Of a stretch of 64,000 nucleotides of DNA, positions 37,157 through 46,027 are shown piece after piece. A program made the translations under genes and the position numbers. This DNA comes from Bailinhaonella thermotolerans (lineage in GTDB: Bacteria; Actinomycetota; Actinomycetes; Streptosporangiales; Streptosporangiaceae). The stretch is taken from the NCBI RefSeq assembly GCF_003594875.1, contig NZ_QZEY01000016.1, positions 1 through 64,000 on the forward strand. Direction: 5' to 3'. The notes under the pieces are model-generated. The model was given only the letters and a program-made list of their open reading frames with translations, had not been told where the DNA came from and ran no database searches. Every line of letters begins with the position of its first letter. The stretch's first letter is position 1.

Positions 37157-38068
37157 TCACAGGGGCGGGGACAGGTAGCCCGGGTCGGACCGGGCGAGCA
37201 TGCTCTCGGCCCGCGCCCGCACCGTCGCGTCGGTGCGCGGGGACTCGGGCAGGATCCAGAACCTCTCGTCCCGGATCGCGCGCACGACGTGGTCCGCGAC
37301 CTCCTCCACCGGCGTGAACCGCGGCTCGATCCCGGCGGCGCGCATCGCCTCCTCGATCTCCTCGACGGAGCGCACGCGCCGGGGCGCCGCCCCGGCGAAC
37401 TCCCGCGGCCGGTTCCGCTCCGCCGTCCAGATCCCGGTCCTGAGCATGTGCGGCCCGGGGAAGAGCACGGACGCGGTGACGCCGGTCCCGGCGAGCTGCC
37501 CGTACAGACACTCGGTCAGCGTGACGACGGCCGCCTTCGTCGTCGCGTAGACAGGCTGCCCAGGCAGGGGCGCGACCCCGCCGTTCCCCGAGGAGGTGTT
37601 GACGATGTGCCCCGGCTCGCCGGAGGCCAGCATGCGCGGGACGAACGCGTTGATCCCGTTGATCACCCCGCGCACGTTCACCGCCCAGGCCCACTCCCAG
37701 TCCCCGGGCTCGATCTCCCACATCGCGCCGCCGCCCGCGGGCCCGATCCCGGCGTTGTTGCAGAGCACGTGCACCGCCCCGAACCGCTCGTACGCCACGT
37801 CCGCGAGCCGCCGCACGGCCCCGGCGTCCGCCACGTCCGTCACCACGGCGGCCACGTCGCCCCCGGCCCCGACCCGTTCGAGGGGATTCCCGGAGGCGGG
37901 CGGAGCGGTGGTCCCGGCGAGCTCTCCGGCGGTCTCGGCCAGGGCCTTCTCCTCGACGTCGGCGAGCACGACCCGCATGCCCTCCGCGAGGAACCGCTCG
38001 CACATGGCCCGCCCGATCCCGCTCGCCGCGCCCGTGACCACGGCGACGCGGCCGGCGAGGTCACGCAT
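37157..38068 (-). CDS. Short-chain dehydrogenase/reductase
   Basis: 303 residues. Cofactor motif TGAASGIG (12-19), NNAG in VLCNNAGIGPAGG, catalytic Ser in IVNTSSGNGG and Tyr-x3-Lys in PVYATTKAAV. An unusual insertion (TTAPPASGNPLERVGAGGD, about 52-70) lies between the second strand and helix. Its ATG overlaps the stop of the acetoacetate-decarboxylase-like gene by 8 bases, so the two are translationally coupled. It probably oxidises a hydroxy intermediate in the same catabolic route. Confidence 0.88.
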   Translation of the reverse strand: MRDLAGRVAVVTGAASGIGRAMCERFLAEGMRVVLADVEEKALAETAGELAGTTAPPASGNPLERVGAGGDVAAVVTDVADAGAVRRLADVAYERFGAVHVLCNNAGIGPAGGGAMWEIEPGDWEWAWAVNVRGVINGINAFVPRMLASGEPGHIVNTSSGNGGVAPLPGQPVYATTKAAVVTLTECLYGQLAGTGVTASVLFPGPHMLRTGIWTAERNRPREFAGAAPRRVRSVEEIEEAMRAAGIEPRFTPVEEVADHVVRAIRDERFWILPESPRTDATVRARAESMLARSDPGYLSPPL

Positions 38069-38840
38069 CGAGGGCCTGCATCGGGTCGTCGTAGCGCTGG
38101 TGGACGTACGGCCTGAGCCAGTCCGCCGGCACGCGCCGCACGATCCGCCCGGACTGCGTCGTGGCGCGCTCGCCGAGGGTGATCTCGACGAGGCGGCGCA
38201 CGGGCAGGTCGGCCACCGGGTCATACTCCGACTCGCGCAGGACGACCTCGCCCTCCACCCGGTGCAGCGCGCGCGTGCGCTCCTCGCGCAGGCAGTGGAC
38301 GAGCGCGGGGTCGGCGTCGAAGCCGTCTCCGTCGGGGGCGGGCAGGAACTTGAAGTAGAAGTCCAGCTTGCCGCGCGGCTCCGGCACCGGCAGGTCTCCG
38401 GTGACCGTGCCCCGGATCTCCGCGAACGTGATCCCGTGCCGGGTGACGGTGCCGATCACGGCGTCGCCGTGCCGGTCGAGCCGCAGGTCGGCCAGCTTCT
38501 TGGGCTCGCCGTACACCTCCCGCCCGCCGATCAGCGCCCGTTCGGTGGACATCGGCATGACCAGCGGATAGTCGCCCTCCTCGGAGCCGTGCCGGGCGCG
38601 GACGGCGATCGAGCCCGCGCCCAGCTCGTGGCCGCCGGGCAGGTCCACGCGGCTGATCGTGGCGCGGACCAGCGGCCGGTCCGCGGGCTCCAGGGGCGGG
38701 GGGAGCACCTGAGCGACGGCGTCCGGGTCGGTCTCCCACACCGCGATCAGCCCGACCGACCAGATGCCGGGGATCTGGGCCTTGGCCTTGCGCGCGGCTT
38801 CGAGTTCCTCGGGCGTGCGGGGTCCGTAGCGGATTCGCAT
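38061..38840 (-). CDS. Acetoacetate decarboxylase-family protein
   Basis: 259 residues. The family's catalytic pair is present as Lys114-Lys115 in VYGEPKKLADL (Schiff-base Lys equivalent to Lys115 of the clostridial enzyme). YPLVMPMSTERALIGGRE precedes it, and a cone-like beta barrel is expected. Many actinobacterial members are not true acetoacetate decarboxylases but act as aldolase-dehydratases or on larger beta-keto acids. First gene of the operon; the divergent TetR gene is 73 bp away. AGGAGG lies about 8 bases upstream of the ATG. Confidence 0.82.
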   Translation of the reverse strand: MRIRYGPRTPEELEAARKAKAQIPGIWSVGLIAVWETDPDAVAQVLPPPLEPADRPLVRATISRVDLPGGHELGAGSIAVRARHGSEEGDYPLVMPMSTERALIGGREVYGEPKKLADLRLDRHGDAVIGTVTRHGITFAEIRGTVTGDLPVPEPRGKLDFYFKFLPAPDGDGFDADPALVHCLREERTRALHRVEGEVVLRESEYDPVADLPVRRLVEITLGERATTQSGRIVRRVPADWLRPYVHQRYDDPMQALDA

Positions 38841-38863
38841 GGCGGCCTCCTGCGGCTAGGCTC

Positions 38864-38878
38864 TGTAACACCGTTACA
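38864..38878. promoter_or_regulatory. TetR-type operator TGTAAC-ACC-GTTACA
   Basis: A perfect 6-3-6 palindrome in the divergent gap between the decarboxylase-family gene and the TetR gene. It lies just upstream of the TetR -35 region. It is a standard form for TetR-family operators. Confidence 0.75.
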
Positions 38879-38901
38879 TTTCCGTCGCCGATTTCAAGGC
38901 C

Positions 38902-38907
38902 CAAAAT
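38902..38907 (+). promoter_or_regulatory. Candidate leaderless -10 (CAAAAT) for the TetR gene
   Basis: CAAAAT with 6 bases to the ATG at 38914. The operator at 38864-38878 lies where the -35 is expected. Confidence 0.45.
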
Positions 38908-38913
38908 GCCCCC

Positions 38914-39552
38914 ATGGGAAGCCTGACCCGCGAGGCCGTCCTCGACGCCGCGATGGCCATCGTGGAGCGGCAGGGGCTCGAATCGCTGAGCATGCGCAAG
39001 CTCGCCGCCGACCTCGGGGTGGCCGTCACCGCCATCTACTGGCACGTGGGCAACCGCGAGGCCCTGGTGGCCCAGCTCGTGGACCGCGTCATGCGCGACC
39101 TCGGCGACATAGCCCCCGAGGGCCGCACCCCGGCCCGCCGCATCGTCTCCGTGGCCAGGTCCCTGCGCCGCCGGATCCACGAGCACCCGCACGTGATCGC
39201 CCTGGTCTACGAGCACGGCCGCACCGCCCTCATGATGCTCCCCGCCGAGCGGGCCCTGGCCCGCGAGGTCGCCGCCGCCGGGCTCACCGGCCGGCGCGCC
39301 GCCCACGTGGTCCGCGCGATCCTGCACCACGTCGTGGGTCACGTCCTCCTGGAGCGCGCCGTCCAGCAGAGCCCGCACCAGCACCCCACCGCCGCGGACC
39401 TGTGGCGCGACGCCGACGAGTTCGGCGTCGACCGCGCCCTGGCCCGGGAACTGGCCCGCCCCCCGGATCCCGACCACCTCTTCGACCTGGCCCTCCGGGC
39501 CCTGGTGGCCGGTCTCCTTCAGCCCCCGCCCCGCCGTACGGAAAGCCGATGA
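38914..39552 (+). CDS. TetR-family regulator of the divergent catabolic operon
   Basis: 212 residues. HTH: TREAVLDAAMAIVERQGLESLSMRKLAADLGVAVTAIYWHVGNRE (5-49). The YWHVGNRE ending is typical of the TetR_C_1 or AcrR subgroup. The His-rich C-terminal half (HEHPHVIALVYEHG; ILHHVVGHVLLERAVQQSPHQHP) may form the ligand pocket. It shares a palindromic intergenic operator with the decarboxylase/SDR/amidohydrolase operon, which it presumably represses. Its stop overlaps the next gene's ATG (ATGA). Confidence 0.88.
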   Translation: MGSLTREAVLDAAMAIVERQGLESLSMRKLAADLGVAVTAIYWHVGNREALVAQLVDRVMRDLGDIAPEGRTPARRIVSVARSLRRRIHEHPHVIALVYEHGRTALMMLPAERALAREVAAAGLTGRRAAHVVRAILHHVVGHVLLERAVQQSPHQHPTAADLWRDADEFGVDRALARELARPPDPDHLFDLALRALVAGLLQPPPRRTESR

Positions 39553-40169
39553 TCGCCCACCTCCCTCTCGACGAGCAGCTCACCGCCCTCCGCCGCACCC
39601 TCCTCCGCAACGAGACCCTCACCCGCGTCCTGCGCCGCGCCGCCGAGCTGAACCTGCCCGGCTGGTACCTCACCAGCGGCTGCCTGGTGCAGACCGTCTG
39701 GAACGTCGTCACCGGCCGCCCTCCCGCCCAGGGCATCAAGGACTACGACCTGTTCTACTTCGACGCCGGGGACCCGTCCTGGGAGGCCGAGGACGCCGTG
39801 ATCCGCAGGGGCCGCGACGCCTTCGCCGACCTCGGCGCCGAGGTCGAGATCCGCAACCAGGCCCGGGTCCACCTCTGGTACGAACAGCGCTTCGGCGTCC
39901 CCTGCCCGCCGCACGTCTCGACCGAGGCCGCCATCGACTCCTTCGCCGTCACCACCTGCTGCCTCGGTGTGCGCCTTTCGCCCGGTGACCACTGGCGCGT
40001 CTACGCGCCGCACGGCCTCTCGGACATCTTCAACCTGGTGGTGCGCCCGAACCCCGTCCTGGCCCCGGCCGAGGTCTACGCCGCCAAGGCCGCCCGCTGG
40101 CGCCGCGAATGGCCCTCCCTCACCATCCTCCCCTGGCCCTCCGCCCTCGACTCCGTCCCACCCCCATGA
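39549..40169 (+). CDS. Nucleotidyltransferase-family protein (DUF925/NTP_transf_6-like)
   Basis: 206 residues. Key segment: LPGWYLTSGCLVQTVWNVVTG followed by GIKDYDLFYFDAGDPSWEAED, the KDYDLxYFD motif of this nucleotidyltransferase-like family. RNQARVHLWYEQRFG and SFAVTTCCLGVR follow. The Asp pair in DYD would bind Mg. It is translationally coupled to the TetR gene. The role is unknown in the family; I see no link with the catabolic operon beyond position. Confidence 0.8.
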   Translation: MIAHLPLDEQLTALRRTLLRNETLTRVLRRAAELNLPGWYLTSGCLVQTVWNVVTGRPPAQGIKDYDLFYFDAGDPSWEAEDAVIRRGRDAFADLGAEVEIRNQARVHLWYEQRFGVPCPPHVSTEAAIDSFAVTTCCLGVRLSPGDHWRVYAPHGLSDIFNLVVRPNPVLAPAEVYAAKAARWRREWPSLTILPWPSALDSVPPP

Positions 40170-40380
40170 CCCGCCACCGCCCGCGCTCCCGGCGGAGCCT
40201 GGGGGTGGTGTGGCTCGGGCCGTGGGTGGCTTCGGGGTGGAAGGGAGCGGGCGCGGGGGGCGCGTCGCTACGAAAGTGGCGGGGGGCTTGCGACGATCGG
40301 GGGATTCGCGCTGATGGGCCGGGTCCCTACGGTCGGTGTGTGACGGACAGGCCGTCACGTGACGGTTCGAGGAGGACGCT

Positions 40381-41640
40381 GTGTTCGCACGTCGATCGCT
40401 TGTGTTGAAGGCCGCCGCGGCGCTGAGCCTGGCTGGGGTCGGCGTGGCCGCGTCCGGTGGCGGGGCCTCGGCCGCGACGGAACGGCAGGAGGGGTTCCGG
40501 GTGGAGTTGCCGGCGCCCGGCGGGCCGTACCGCGTGGGGACGGTCGAGATGCACCTGGTCGATCAGGGGAGGCCCGACCCGTGGGTGGCGGGGCGGGACC
40601 GGGAGCTGATGGTCAGCGTGTGGTACCCGGCGCGGCCGGGCGGGGAGCGGGCCGCCCCCTACCTCTCGGCGGCGTCGGCGGGATATCTGGACAAGTTGAC
40701 CACGGAGCGGCTGGGGGTGCCCGCGGGACGCGTGGATTACGCGGGCGTCAGGTCGCACGCCCGGGTGGGGGCCCCGGTGCTCGGCGGGGCGCGGCGCCCG
40801 GTGGTGATCTACTCGCCGGGTGGCGGGAACAGCCGCCAGTTGGGGACCATGCTGGTGGAGGACCTGGCCAGCCGGGGATACGTGGTGGTGACGGTGGACC
40901 ACACCTACGAGGCGTCGGCGGTGGAGTTCCCCGGCGGGCGGGTCGCCGCGCAGTCGATCCCCCGGGGCGGGGACACCGTCGAGCGGGACCGCAAGATGAT
41001 CGCGGCGCGGGTCGGGGACGTGCGGTTCGTGCTCGACCGGCTGGGTGACCTGGCCGCGGGGCGCAACCCCGACGCCGGGGGCCGCCGGCTGCCCGCGGGA
41101 CTGGGACGGGCGCTCGACCTGACCAGGGTCGGGATGTTCGGGCACTCCGCGGGCGGGTTCACGGCGGGGGAGACGATGCTGGCGGACAAGCGCGTCGACG
41201 CCGGGGTCAACCTGGACGGGAGCCTGGCCTACGCCCTGTCGGACGGCGTCTACGGCGATGTCGCCCAGCGCGGGCTGGACCGGCCGTTCCTGCTCATGGG
41301 CGCCGGGACGGCCAGGCAGCAGCCGCACACGCACAAGTTCGCCCCGGACTGGAAGGCGCTCTGGGAGCGCTCGACCGGCTGGCGGCGCGACGTGTACATG
41401 GCCGCGGGAGAGCACTCCTCGTACACCGACTACCAGTCGATCCTCCCCCAGCTCCGGGATGAGTTCGGGATGCCGGACAAGGTGATCTCCGGTTTCGTCG
41501 GGACGGTGGACCCGGACCGGTCCGTGCGCACGCAGCGGGCCTACGTCGGCGGCTTCTTCGACCAGCACCTCCGGGGCCGCCCCCAGTCCCTGTTCGACCG
41601 GCCGTCCCCCCGCCACCCGGACGTCGAGCTCGTGCCCTGA
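40381..41640 (+). CDS. Secreted alpha/beta-hydrolase (PAF-acetylhydrolase/lipase-like)
   Basis: 419 residues. A Sec or Tat-like signal peptide (FARRSLVLKAAAALSLAGVG, with RR near residue 4-5) ends in ASAATE near 33. The nucleophile elbow is GMFGHSAGGFTAG (Ser about 250), preceded by the oxyanion region VIYSPGGGNSRQ. ELMVSVWYPA near 75 is typical of the PAF-AH-like group, and the catalytic His is likely in GEHSSYTDY. GTG at 40381 follows GAGGAGG. Extracellular ester or lipid hydrolysis is expected. Confidence 0.82.
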   Translation: MFARRSLVLKAAAALSLAGVGVAASGGGASAATERQEGFRVELPAPGGPYRVGTVEMHLVDQGRPDPWVAGRDRELMVSVWYPARPGGERAAPYLSAASAGYLDKLTTERLGVPAGRVDYAGVRSHARVGAPVLGGARRPVVIYSPGGGNSRQLGTMLVEDLASRGYVVVTVDHTYEASAVEFPGGRVAAQSIPRGGDTVERDRKMIAARVGDVRFVLDRLGDLAAGRNPDAGGRRLPAGLGRALDLTRVGMFGHSAGGFTAGETMLADKRVDAGVNLDGSLAYALSDGVYGDVAQRGLDRPFLLMGAGTARQQPHTHKFAPDWKALWERSTGWRRDVYMAAGEHSSYTDYQSILPQLRDEFGMPDKVISGFVGTVDPDRSVRTQRAYVGGFFDQHLRGRPQSLFDRPSPRHPDVELVP

Positions 41641-41746
41641 CCCCGCGCCGCCGTACGGCTCCGCGCCCCGCGCCCGGGGCCGTACGGCTTTCGCCCGCCT
41701 GGTCGTACGGCACGCGGGCCTACCCCGGCGGGCCGTACGGCCGCGC

Positions 41747-42394
41747 TCACAGGAGGCCCGCGTGGTGGACCAGGATGGCGGCCTGGACCCGGTTGGCCAG
41801 GCCCAGCTTGGCCAGGACCCGGCTGACGTGGCCCTTCACGGTCGCCTCGGACATGGCCAGGTCCCGGCCGATCTCGGCGTTGGACAGGCCCCTGCCCACG
41901 GCCACGATCACCTCATGCTCGCGCTCGGTGAGCAGGCCGAGGCGTTCGCGGGCCTGCTCCGACTGGTCGGGACGGCGTTCCACGAAGGTCCCGATCAGGC
42001 GCCGGGTGACCGAGGGGGACAGCATGGCGTCCCCGGCGGCCACGGTCCGGACGGCGGCGGCGATCTCGCGCGGCGGGGTGTCCTTGAGGAGGAACCCGAC
42101 GGCCCCGGCGCGCAGCGCGCGGTGGACGTAGTCGTCGAGGTCGAAGGTCGTCAGTATGATCACCTTGGGTGGGTCCGGCAGCCGGGCGATCTCCGTGGCG
42201 GCGCGGAGACCGTCCCTGCCGGGCATGCGCACGTCGAGGAGCACGACGTGGGGGCGGAGCCGGGTGGCTGCCGACACCGCCTCGTCGCCGTCCCCGGCCT
42301 CGCCGGTCACCGCGATGTCGCCTGCCGCCTCCAGGATCGTCCGCAGGCCGGTCCGCACGAGGAGCTCGTCGTCGACGACCAGGACCCGGATCAC
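41747..42394 (-). CDS. NarL/LuxR-family response regulator
   Basis: 215 residues. Receiver: acidic pair Asp8-Asp9, phosphorylation site Asp54 in VVLLDVRMPG, Thr82 and Lys104 in FLLKDTPP. The C-terminal LuxR HTH is LTEREHEVIVAVGRGLSNAEIGRDLAMSEATVKGHVSRVLAKLGL. Its start overlaps the kinase stop by 4 bases, giving a classical kinase-regulator pair. The target genes are not identifiable here. Confidence 0.93.
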   Translation of the reverse strand: MIRVLVVDDELLVRTGLRTILEAAGDIAVTGEAGDGDEAVSAATRLRPHVVLLDVRMPGRDGLRAATEIARLPDPPKVIILTTFDLDDYVHRALRAGAVGFLLKDTPPREIAAAVRTVAAGDAMLSPSVTRRLIGTFVERRPDQSEQARERLGLLTEREHEVIVAVGRGLSNAEIGRDLAMSEATVKGHVSRVLAKLGLANRVQAAILVHHAGLL

Positions 42395-43569
42395 GCGGCC
42401 ACCTCGGCAGGGGCGAGCGGGATGACGGCGCGGACCAGGAACCCGCCGTCCCCGCGGGCGGACGCCTCGAACTCGCCGCCGAGCAGTTCCACGCGTTCCC
42501 GCAGCCCCACCAGGCCGGCGCCCGAGCCGGGCAGCGGCTGGGACGGCCGTCGCGCCGGGTCGTTCGCCACCGACACCTCCAGGCTCCGGGGCAGGTAGCG
42601 CAGGGTCACCCGCGTGTCGGCGTTCCCCGCGTGCTTGTGGACGTTGGTCAGCGCCTCCTGGACGACGCGGTAGGCCGTGCGCTGCACCAGGGGCGGAAGT
42701 TCGCGCGCCTCCCCCTCGTCGTGCCTGGTCACGGCCGTGCCCGCCGTACGGGACTGGCCCAGCAGGCGGTCGAGGTCCCCCAGCACCGGCTGGGGGGCCA
42801 GCTCCGCCACCGCCGCGTGGTACGGCGAGCGCAGGACGCCGAGGACCTCCCGCAGGTTCGTCAGGGCCTCACGCCCGATCGAGCCGAGCAGCGCCGCCTT
42901 GTCCGCCGTCGCCGGGTCGGGCGCGGCGACCTCCAGCGCCCCGGCGTGCAGCACCAGCAGCGAGATCTTGTGGGCGACCACGTCGTGCATCTCGCGCGCG
43001 ATCCTGGCCCGCTCCTCCGCGCGCGACCGCTCGGTTCGCGCCTCCTGCTCCCGTTCCAGGCGCTCGGCCCGGTCCCTGAGCGCGGCCAGGGCGGCTCGGC
43101 GCGCGCCGAGCCACAGCCCGACGGCCAGCGGCAGGCCGACCAGGAGGAGCGCGAACGTCACGGCGTTCCCCGGGGTCGCGGTGTTGAGCGCGCGGCTCCC
43201 GCCGACCCCGAGGGCGACGCCGACGCCCGCGCCCATGGCCGCGACGGCGCCGGCCACATAGGCGGCGAGGCCGCGCCTGGTCAGGCTCGCCGCGTGGTAC
43301 GACGCCAGCAGCGCGGCGGGCCACATGGCGAACCAGATCCAGCCGACGGCGGCGACGGCGAACAGCGGCCATACGCGGCGGGGGGCCATCGCGGCGGCCA
43401 CGCCGGCGAGTCCCGCCACGGTGACCACGATCGCCGAGCCCGTCTCCACCGGCACCCCGATGAAGCCCTCGATCCCCGCCCAGGACAGCAGGAAGACGCC
43501 CGCCCCGACGGCCCAAGGGGTGGCCGAGCGCGCAAGACCGACCAGTTTGTCCCGTTTCACGGGATCCAC
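42391..43569 (-). CDS. Sensor histidine kinase, NarL-type (HisKA_3)
   Basis: 392 residues. About four to five transmembrane helices in residues 18-155, then a coiled linker (LRDRAERLEREQEARTERSR). The phospho-acceptor is His195 in RIAREMHDVVAH (HisKA_3). ATPase: N-box VVQEALTNVHKHA near 290, and GAGLVGLRERVELLGG near 350. The input signal is unknown; the membrane domain has almost no extracytoplasmic loop, so it probably senses the membrane itself. Translationally coupled to the regulator. Confidence 0.92.
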   Translation of the reverse strand: MDPVKRDKLVGLARSATPWAVGAGVFLLSWAGIEGFIGVPVETGSAIVVTVAGLAGVAAAMAPRRVWPLFAVAAVGWIWFAMWPAALLASYHAASLTRRGLAAYVAGAVAAMGAGVGVALGVGGSRALNTATPGNAVTFALLLVGLPLAVGLWLGARRAALAALRDRAERLEREQEARTERSRAEERARIAREMHDVVAHKISLLVLHAGALEVAAPDPATADKAALLGSIGREALTNLREVLGVLRSPYHAAVAELAPQPVLGDLDRLLGQSRTAGTAVTRHDEGEARELPPLVQRTAYRVVQEALTNVHKHAGNADTRVTLRYLPRSLEVSVANDPARRPSQPLPGSGAGLVGLRERVELLGGEFEASARGDGGFLVRAVIPLAPAEVAA

Positions 43570-43677
43570 CCTAGGCGCCTCGCCGTCGGCGCCTCAGCAG
43601 ACCGGCGTCCTGGGTCACCCCCTGCTTTCGACGCGGGGCGCGGGGCGTAGAGCGGGCGGGGAGGGCGGCCGGGGCGG

Positions 43678-44652
43678 CTACTGGCGGGATTCCGCGTGCC
43701 GGCGCAGTTCGGGGAGGACCTCCTTGGCGTAGAAGTCGAAGAACGCGTCCTGGTCGGGGCCGATCTGGTTGACGTAGACCTCGTCGTACCCCGCGTCGAC
43801 GTACTGCTTGAGGACCTCGAAGTGGCGCTGGGGGTCCGGGCCGCAGGCGCGCTGCTTCCTCACCTCGTCCACCGTGACGAGCTGCGAGAGCTGCTGGAAC
43901 TGGCGGGGATTGGGGAGGATCTGGCCCGCCTCGCCGGGGATCAGCTCGTTCGGCCAGATGCGGCGGATCGTCTCGGCGCCCGTCTGCTCGTCCGGGGCCC
44001 AGCAGACCTTGGTGCCGCCGAGCGCCGGGCCCTTGCCGCCCGCCTCCCGGTACTTCTCGATCACGCCGGCCTCGGGGGAGATGTTGATGTAGCCGTCGGC
44101 GATGCGCGTGGCCAGCTTGAGCGACTTGGGGCCGAACGCCGACATGTAGATCGGCGGCGGGGTGTCGGGGATCGTGTAGAGCCGGGCGGTCTCCACGCGG
44201 TAGTGCGTGCCCCGGTGGGTGACCTGCTCGCCGGTGAAGAGGCGCTTGATGATCAGGACGGCCTCCTCCAGCATCTCCAGGCGCTCGCTCGCGCCGGGCC
44301 AGCGGGCGCCGGTGACGTGCTCGTTCAGGGCCTCGCCGGTGCCGACCCCGAGGCGGAAACGGCCCTCGGCGAGCACCTGGGAGGTGGCGGCCGCCTGGGC
44401 GATGATCGCGGGGTGGATGCGCACGAGGGGGCAGGTCACGGCGGTGGTGATGGGGAGGTCGACGGCCTGGGACAGCGCGCCGATGGTGGCCCAGACGAAG
44501 CCGCTCTCGCCCTGCTCCTCGGTCCACGGGTGGTAGTGGTCGGAGATCCACAGTGCCTCGAAGCCGGCCTCCTCGGCGAGCCTGGCCTGCCGTACCAGCT
44601 CACGCGGGCTGAACTCCTCGCTGGACAGGAAATATCCGAACTTGACGCTCAC
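43678..44652 (-). CDS. LLM-class F420-dependent oxidoreductase (TIGR03557-like)
   Basis: 324 residues from GTG 44652, which has GGAGGGG 6 bases upstream. It starts VKFGYFLSSEEFSPRELVRQARLAEEAGFEALWISDHYHPW, the typical F420-dependent glucose-6-phosphate-dehydrogenase-like opening. RFRLGVGTGEALNEHV, IYMSAFGPKSLKLATRIADGYIN and YVDAGYDEVYVNQIGPDQDAFFDFY follow. This is the F420 rather than FMN type by similarity; the substrate is unknown. It diverges from a P450 gene across a 12-bp palindrome, suggesting shared control. Confidence 0.88.
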   Translation of the reverse strand: MSVKFGYFLSSEEFSPRELVRQARLAEEAGFEALWISDHYHPWTEEQGESGFVWATIGALSQAVDLPITTAVTCPLVRIHPAIIAQAAATSQVLAEGRFRLGVGTGEALNEHVTGARWPGASERLEMLEEAVLIIKRLFTGEQVTHRGTHYRVETARLYTIPDTPPPIYMSAFGPKSLKLATRIADGYINISPEAGVIEKYREAGGKGPALGGTKVCWAPDEQTGAETIRRIWPNELIPGEAGQILPNPRQFQQLSQLVTVDEVRKQRACGPDPQRHFEVLKQYVDAGYDEVYVNQIGPDQDAFFDFYAKEVLPELRRHAESRQ

Positions 44653-44681
44653 GATGGGCCCCTCCGGGTCTTGCCAACCAA

Positions 44682-44693
44682 GCAAGCGCTTGC
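44682..44693. promoter_or_regulatory. Palindrome GCAAGCGCTTGC between F420 oxidoreductase and P450 genes
   Basis: A perfect 12-bp palindrome in the divergent gap, preceded by CCAACCAA. It resembles TetR-family operators of CAAGC-GCTTG type. No TetR gene is adjacent, so the regulator would act from elsewhere. Confidence 0.55.
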
Positions 44694-44769
44694 GATAAAT
44701 GGGCGGTATGCGGATGTCGCCGAGCGAGGCACTGCCCTCATGCGACCTGGTCAAACCGGGGGCCCAGCG

Positions 44770-45942
44770 GTGAGCGGCCTGCCTCCGGGGTTCCTCGCTG
44801 AGGGGTTCCGGGACGGGCACCCCTGGGAGGCGTACGCCCGGCTGCGCCGGGAGCGGCCGTTCGCGACCTGGGACGGGGAACCGGGGTTCACGGCCGTCAG
44901 CAGATACTCCGACGTCCACGCGATCTCGTCCGACCCCGCGACCTTCTGCTCGGCCCGGGGCATCCTGCTCGTGGACCTGGCCGCCGGGCACGCCGCGCCG
45001 CCGACGATCATGCACACGGACCCGCCCGCGCACACCCGCTACCGCGCGCTGGTCGCCCCCGCGTTCCGCCCCGCGATCACCCGGGGGCTGGAGCCCGCCG
45101 TACGGCGGCGCGTGGCGGGACTGCTCGACGCGATGCCGAGCGGGGAGCCGGTGGACGTCGTGGACGCGCTGGCGGCACCGCTCCCGATGCAGGTGATCTG
45201 CGAACTCCTCGGCCTGCCCGGGTACGAGTGGCGGCGCTACCTGGCCTGGTCGGAGGCGTTCGTACCCGGGGCGTCCGCGCTGCCCGAGGAGGAGCAGGCC
45301 GCCGCACGCGACGACGCCGTGCGCGAACTCCTCGCCGCCGCCCGCCGCCGCCGCGAGCGCCCCGGCGACGACGTGATCTCACTGCTCGCCGGTCTGGAGG
45401 TGGACGGCGACCGCCTGACCGACGTCGAACTCCTGATGTTCCTCATCCAGCTCCTGGTCGCGGGCAACGAGACCACCCGCCACAGCGTCGCGGGCGGCCT
45501 CCTGGCGCTCGCCGAGCACCCCGCCCAGTGGCGCCTCCTCAGGGACGGCGCGTCCCCGCTCCGCGCGGTCGAGGAGATCCTCCGCTGGACCACCCCCGTC
45601 GTCCACTTCCTGCGCACCGCCACCCGCGACACGTCCGTCGGCACCCGGAAGATCGCCGAGGGCGAGCGCCTGATGCTGCTGTACGGCTCCGCCAACCGCG
45701 ACGAGGCCCACTTCGGCCCCACCGCCGCCACCTTCGACGTCACCCGGGCCGACCGCCCCCACCTGGCCTTCGGCCACGGCCCCCACTTCTGCCTCGGAGC
45801 CGCCCTGGCCCGCCTGGAAATCCGCGTCCTCCTGGAAGAACTCCTCACCCGCCACCGCCACCTCACCCCCGCCGGCCCCCCGGAGTGGAACGGCTCCAAC
45901 GTCGTGACCGGCCTCCGCCGCGCCCCCCTGACCCTGACCTGA
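44770..45942 (+). CDS. Cytochrome P450 monooxygenase
   Basis: 390 residues from GTG 44770, with a G-run 7 bases upstream; an ATG at 44740 would add 10 residues. I-helix oxygen-binding motif LLVAGNETTRHS (229-239), ExxR at Glu269-Arg272, and heme loop FGHGPHFCLG with Cys341. DPPAHTRYR is the conserved N-terminal helix-C motif. Soluble actinobacterial class needing a ferredoxin; none is adjacent. The substrate is unknown; similar P450s hydroxylate steroids, terpenes and fatty acids. Confidence 0.92.
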   Translation: MSGLPPGFLAEGFRDGHPWEAYARLRRERPFATWDGEPGFTAVSRYSDVHAISSDPATFCSARGILLVDLAAGHAAPPTIMHTDPPAHTRYRALVAPAFRPAITRGLEPAVRRRVAGLLDAMPSGEPVDVVDALAAPLPMQVICELLGLPGYEWRRYLAWSEAFVPGASALPEEEQAAARDDAVRELLAAARRRRERPGDDVISLLAGLEVDGDRLTDVELLMFLIQLLVAGNETTRHSVAGGLLALAEHPAQWRLLRDGASPLRAVEEILRWTTPVVHFLRTATRDTSVGTRKIAEGERLMLLYGSANRDEAHFGPTAATFDVTRADRPHLAFGHGPHFCLGAALARLEIRVLLEELLTRHRHLTPAGPPEWNGSNVVTGLRRAPLTLT

Positions 45943-45978
45943 CCCCGCCCAGCGGCCTTCTCCCGGCTTCTTGTCTTG

Positions 45979-46027
45979 GTGATCATGCAGTTTTGAGCAC
46001 ACGGTGTGTTCAAAACTGCATGATCAC
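45979..46027. terminator. 23-bp stem hairpin, bidirectional terminator
   Basis: GTGATCATGCAGTTTTGA (45979-45996) is the exact reverse complement of 46010-46027. The inner bases extend the stem to 23 bp with one G-U pair and a 3-base loop (CGG). It lies between the convergent P450 and PAP2 genes; the PAP2 stop codon falls within one arm. It is a better-conserved member of the hairpin family seen at 16334-16381. Confidence 0.85.
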
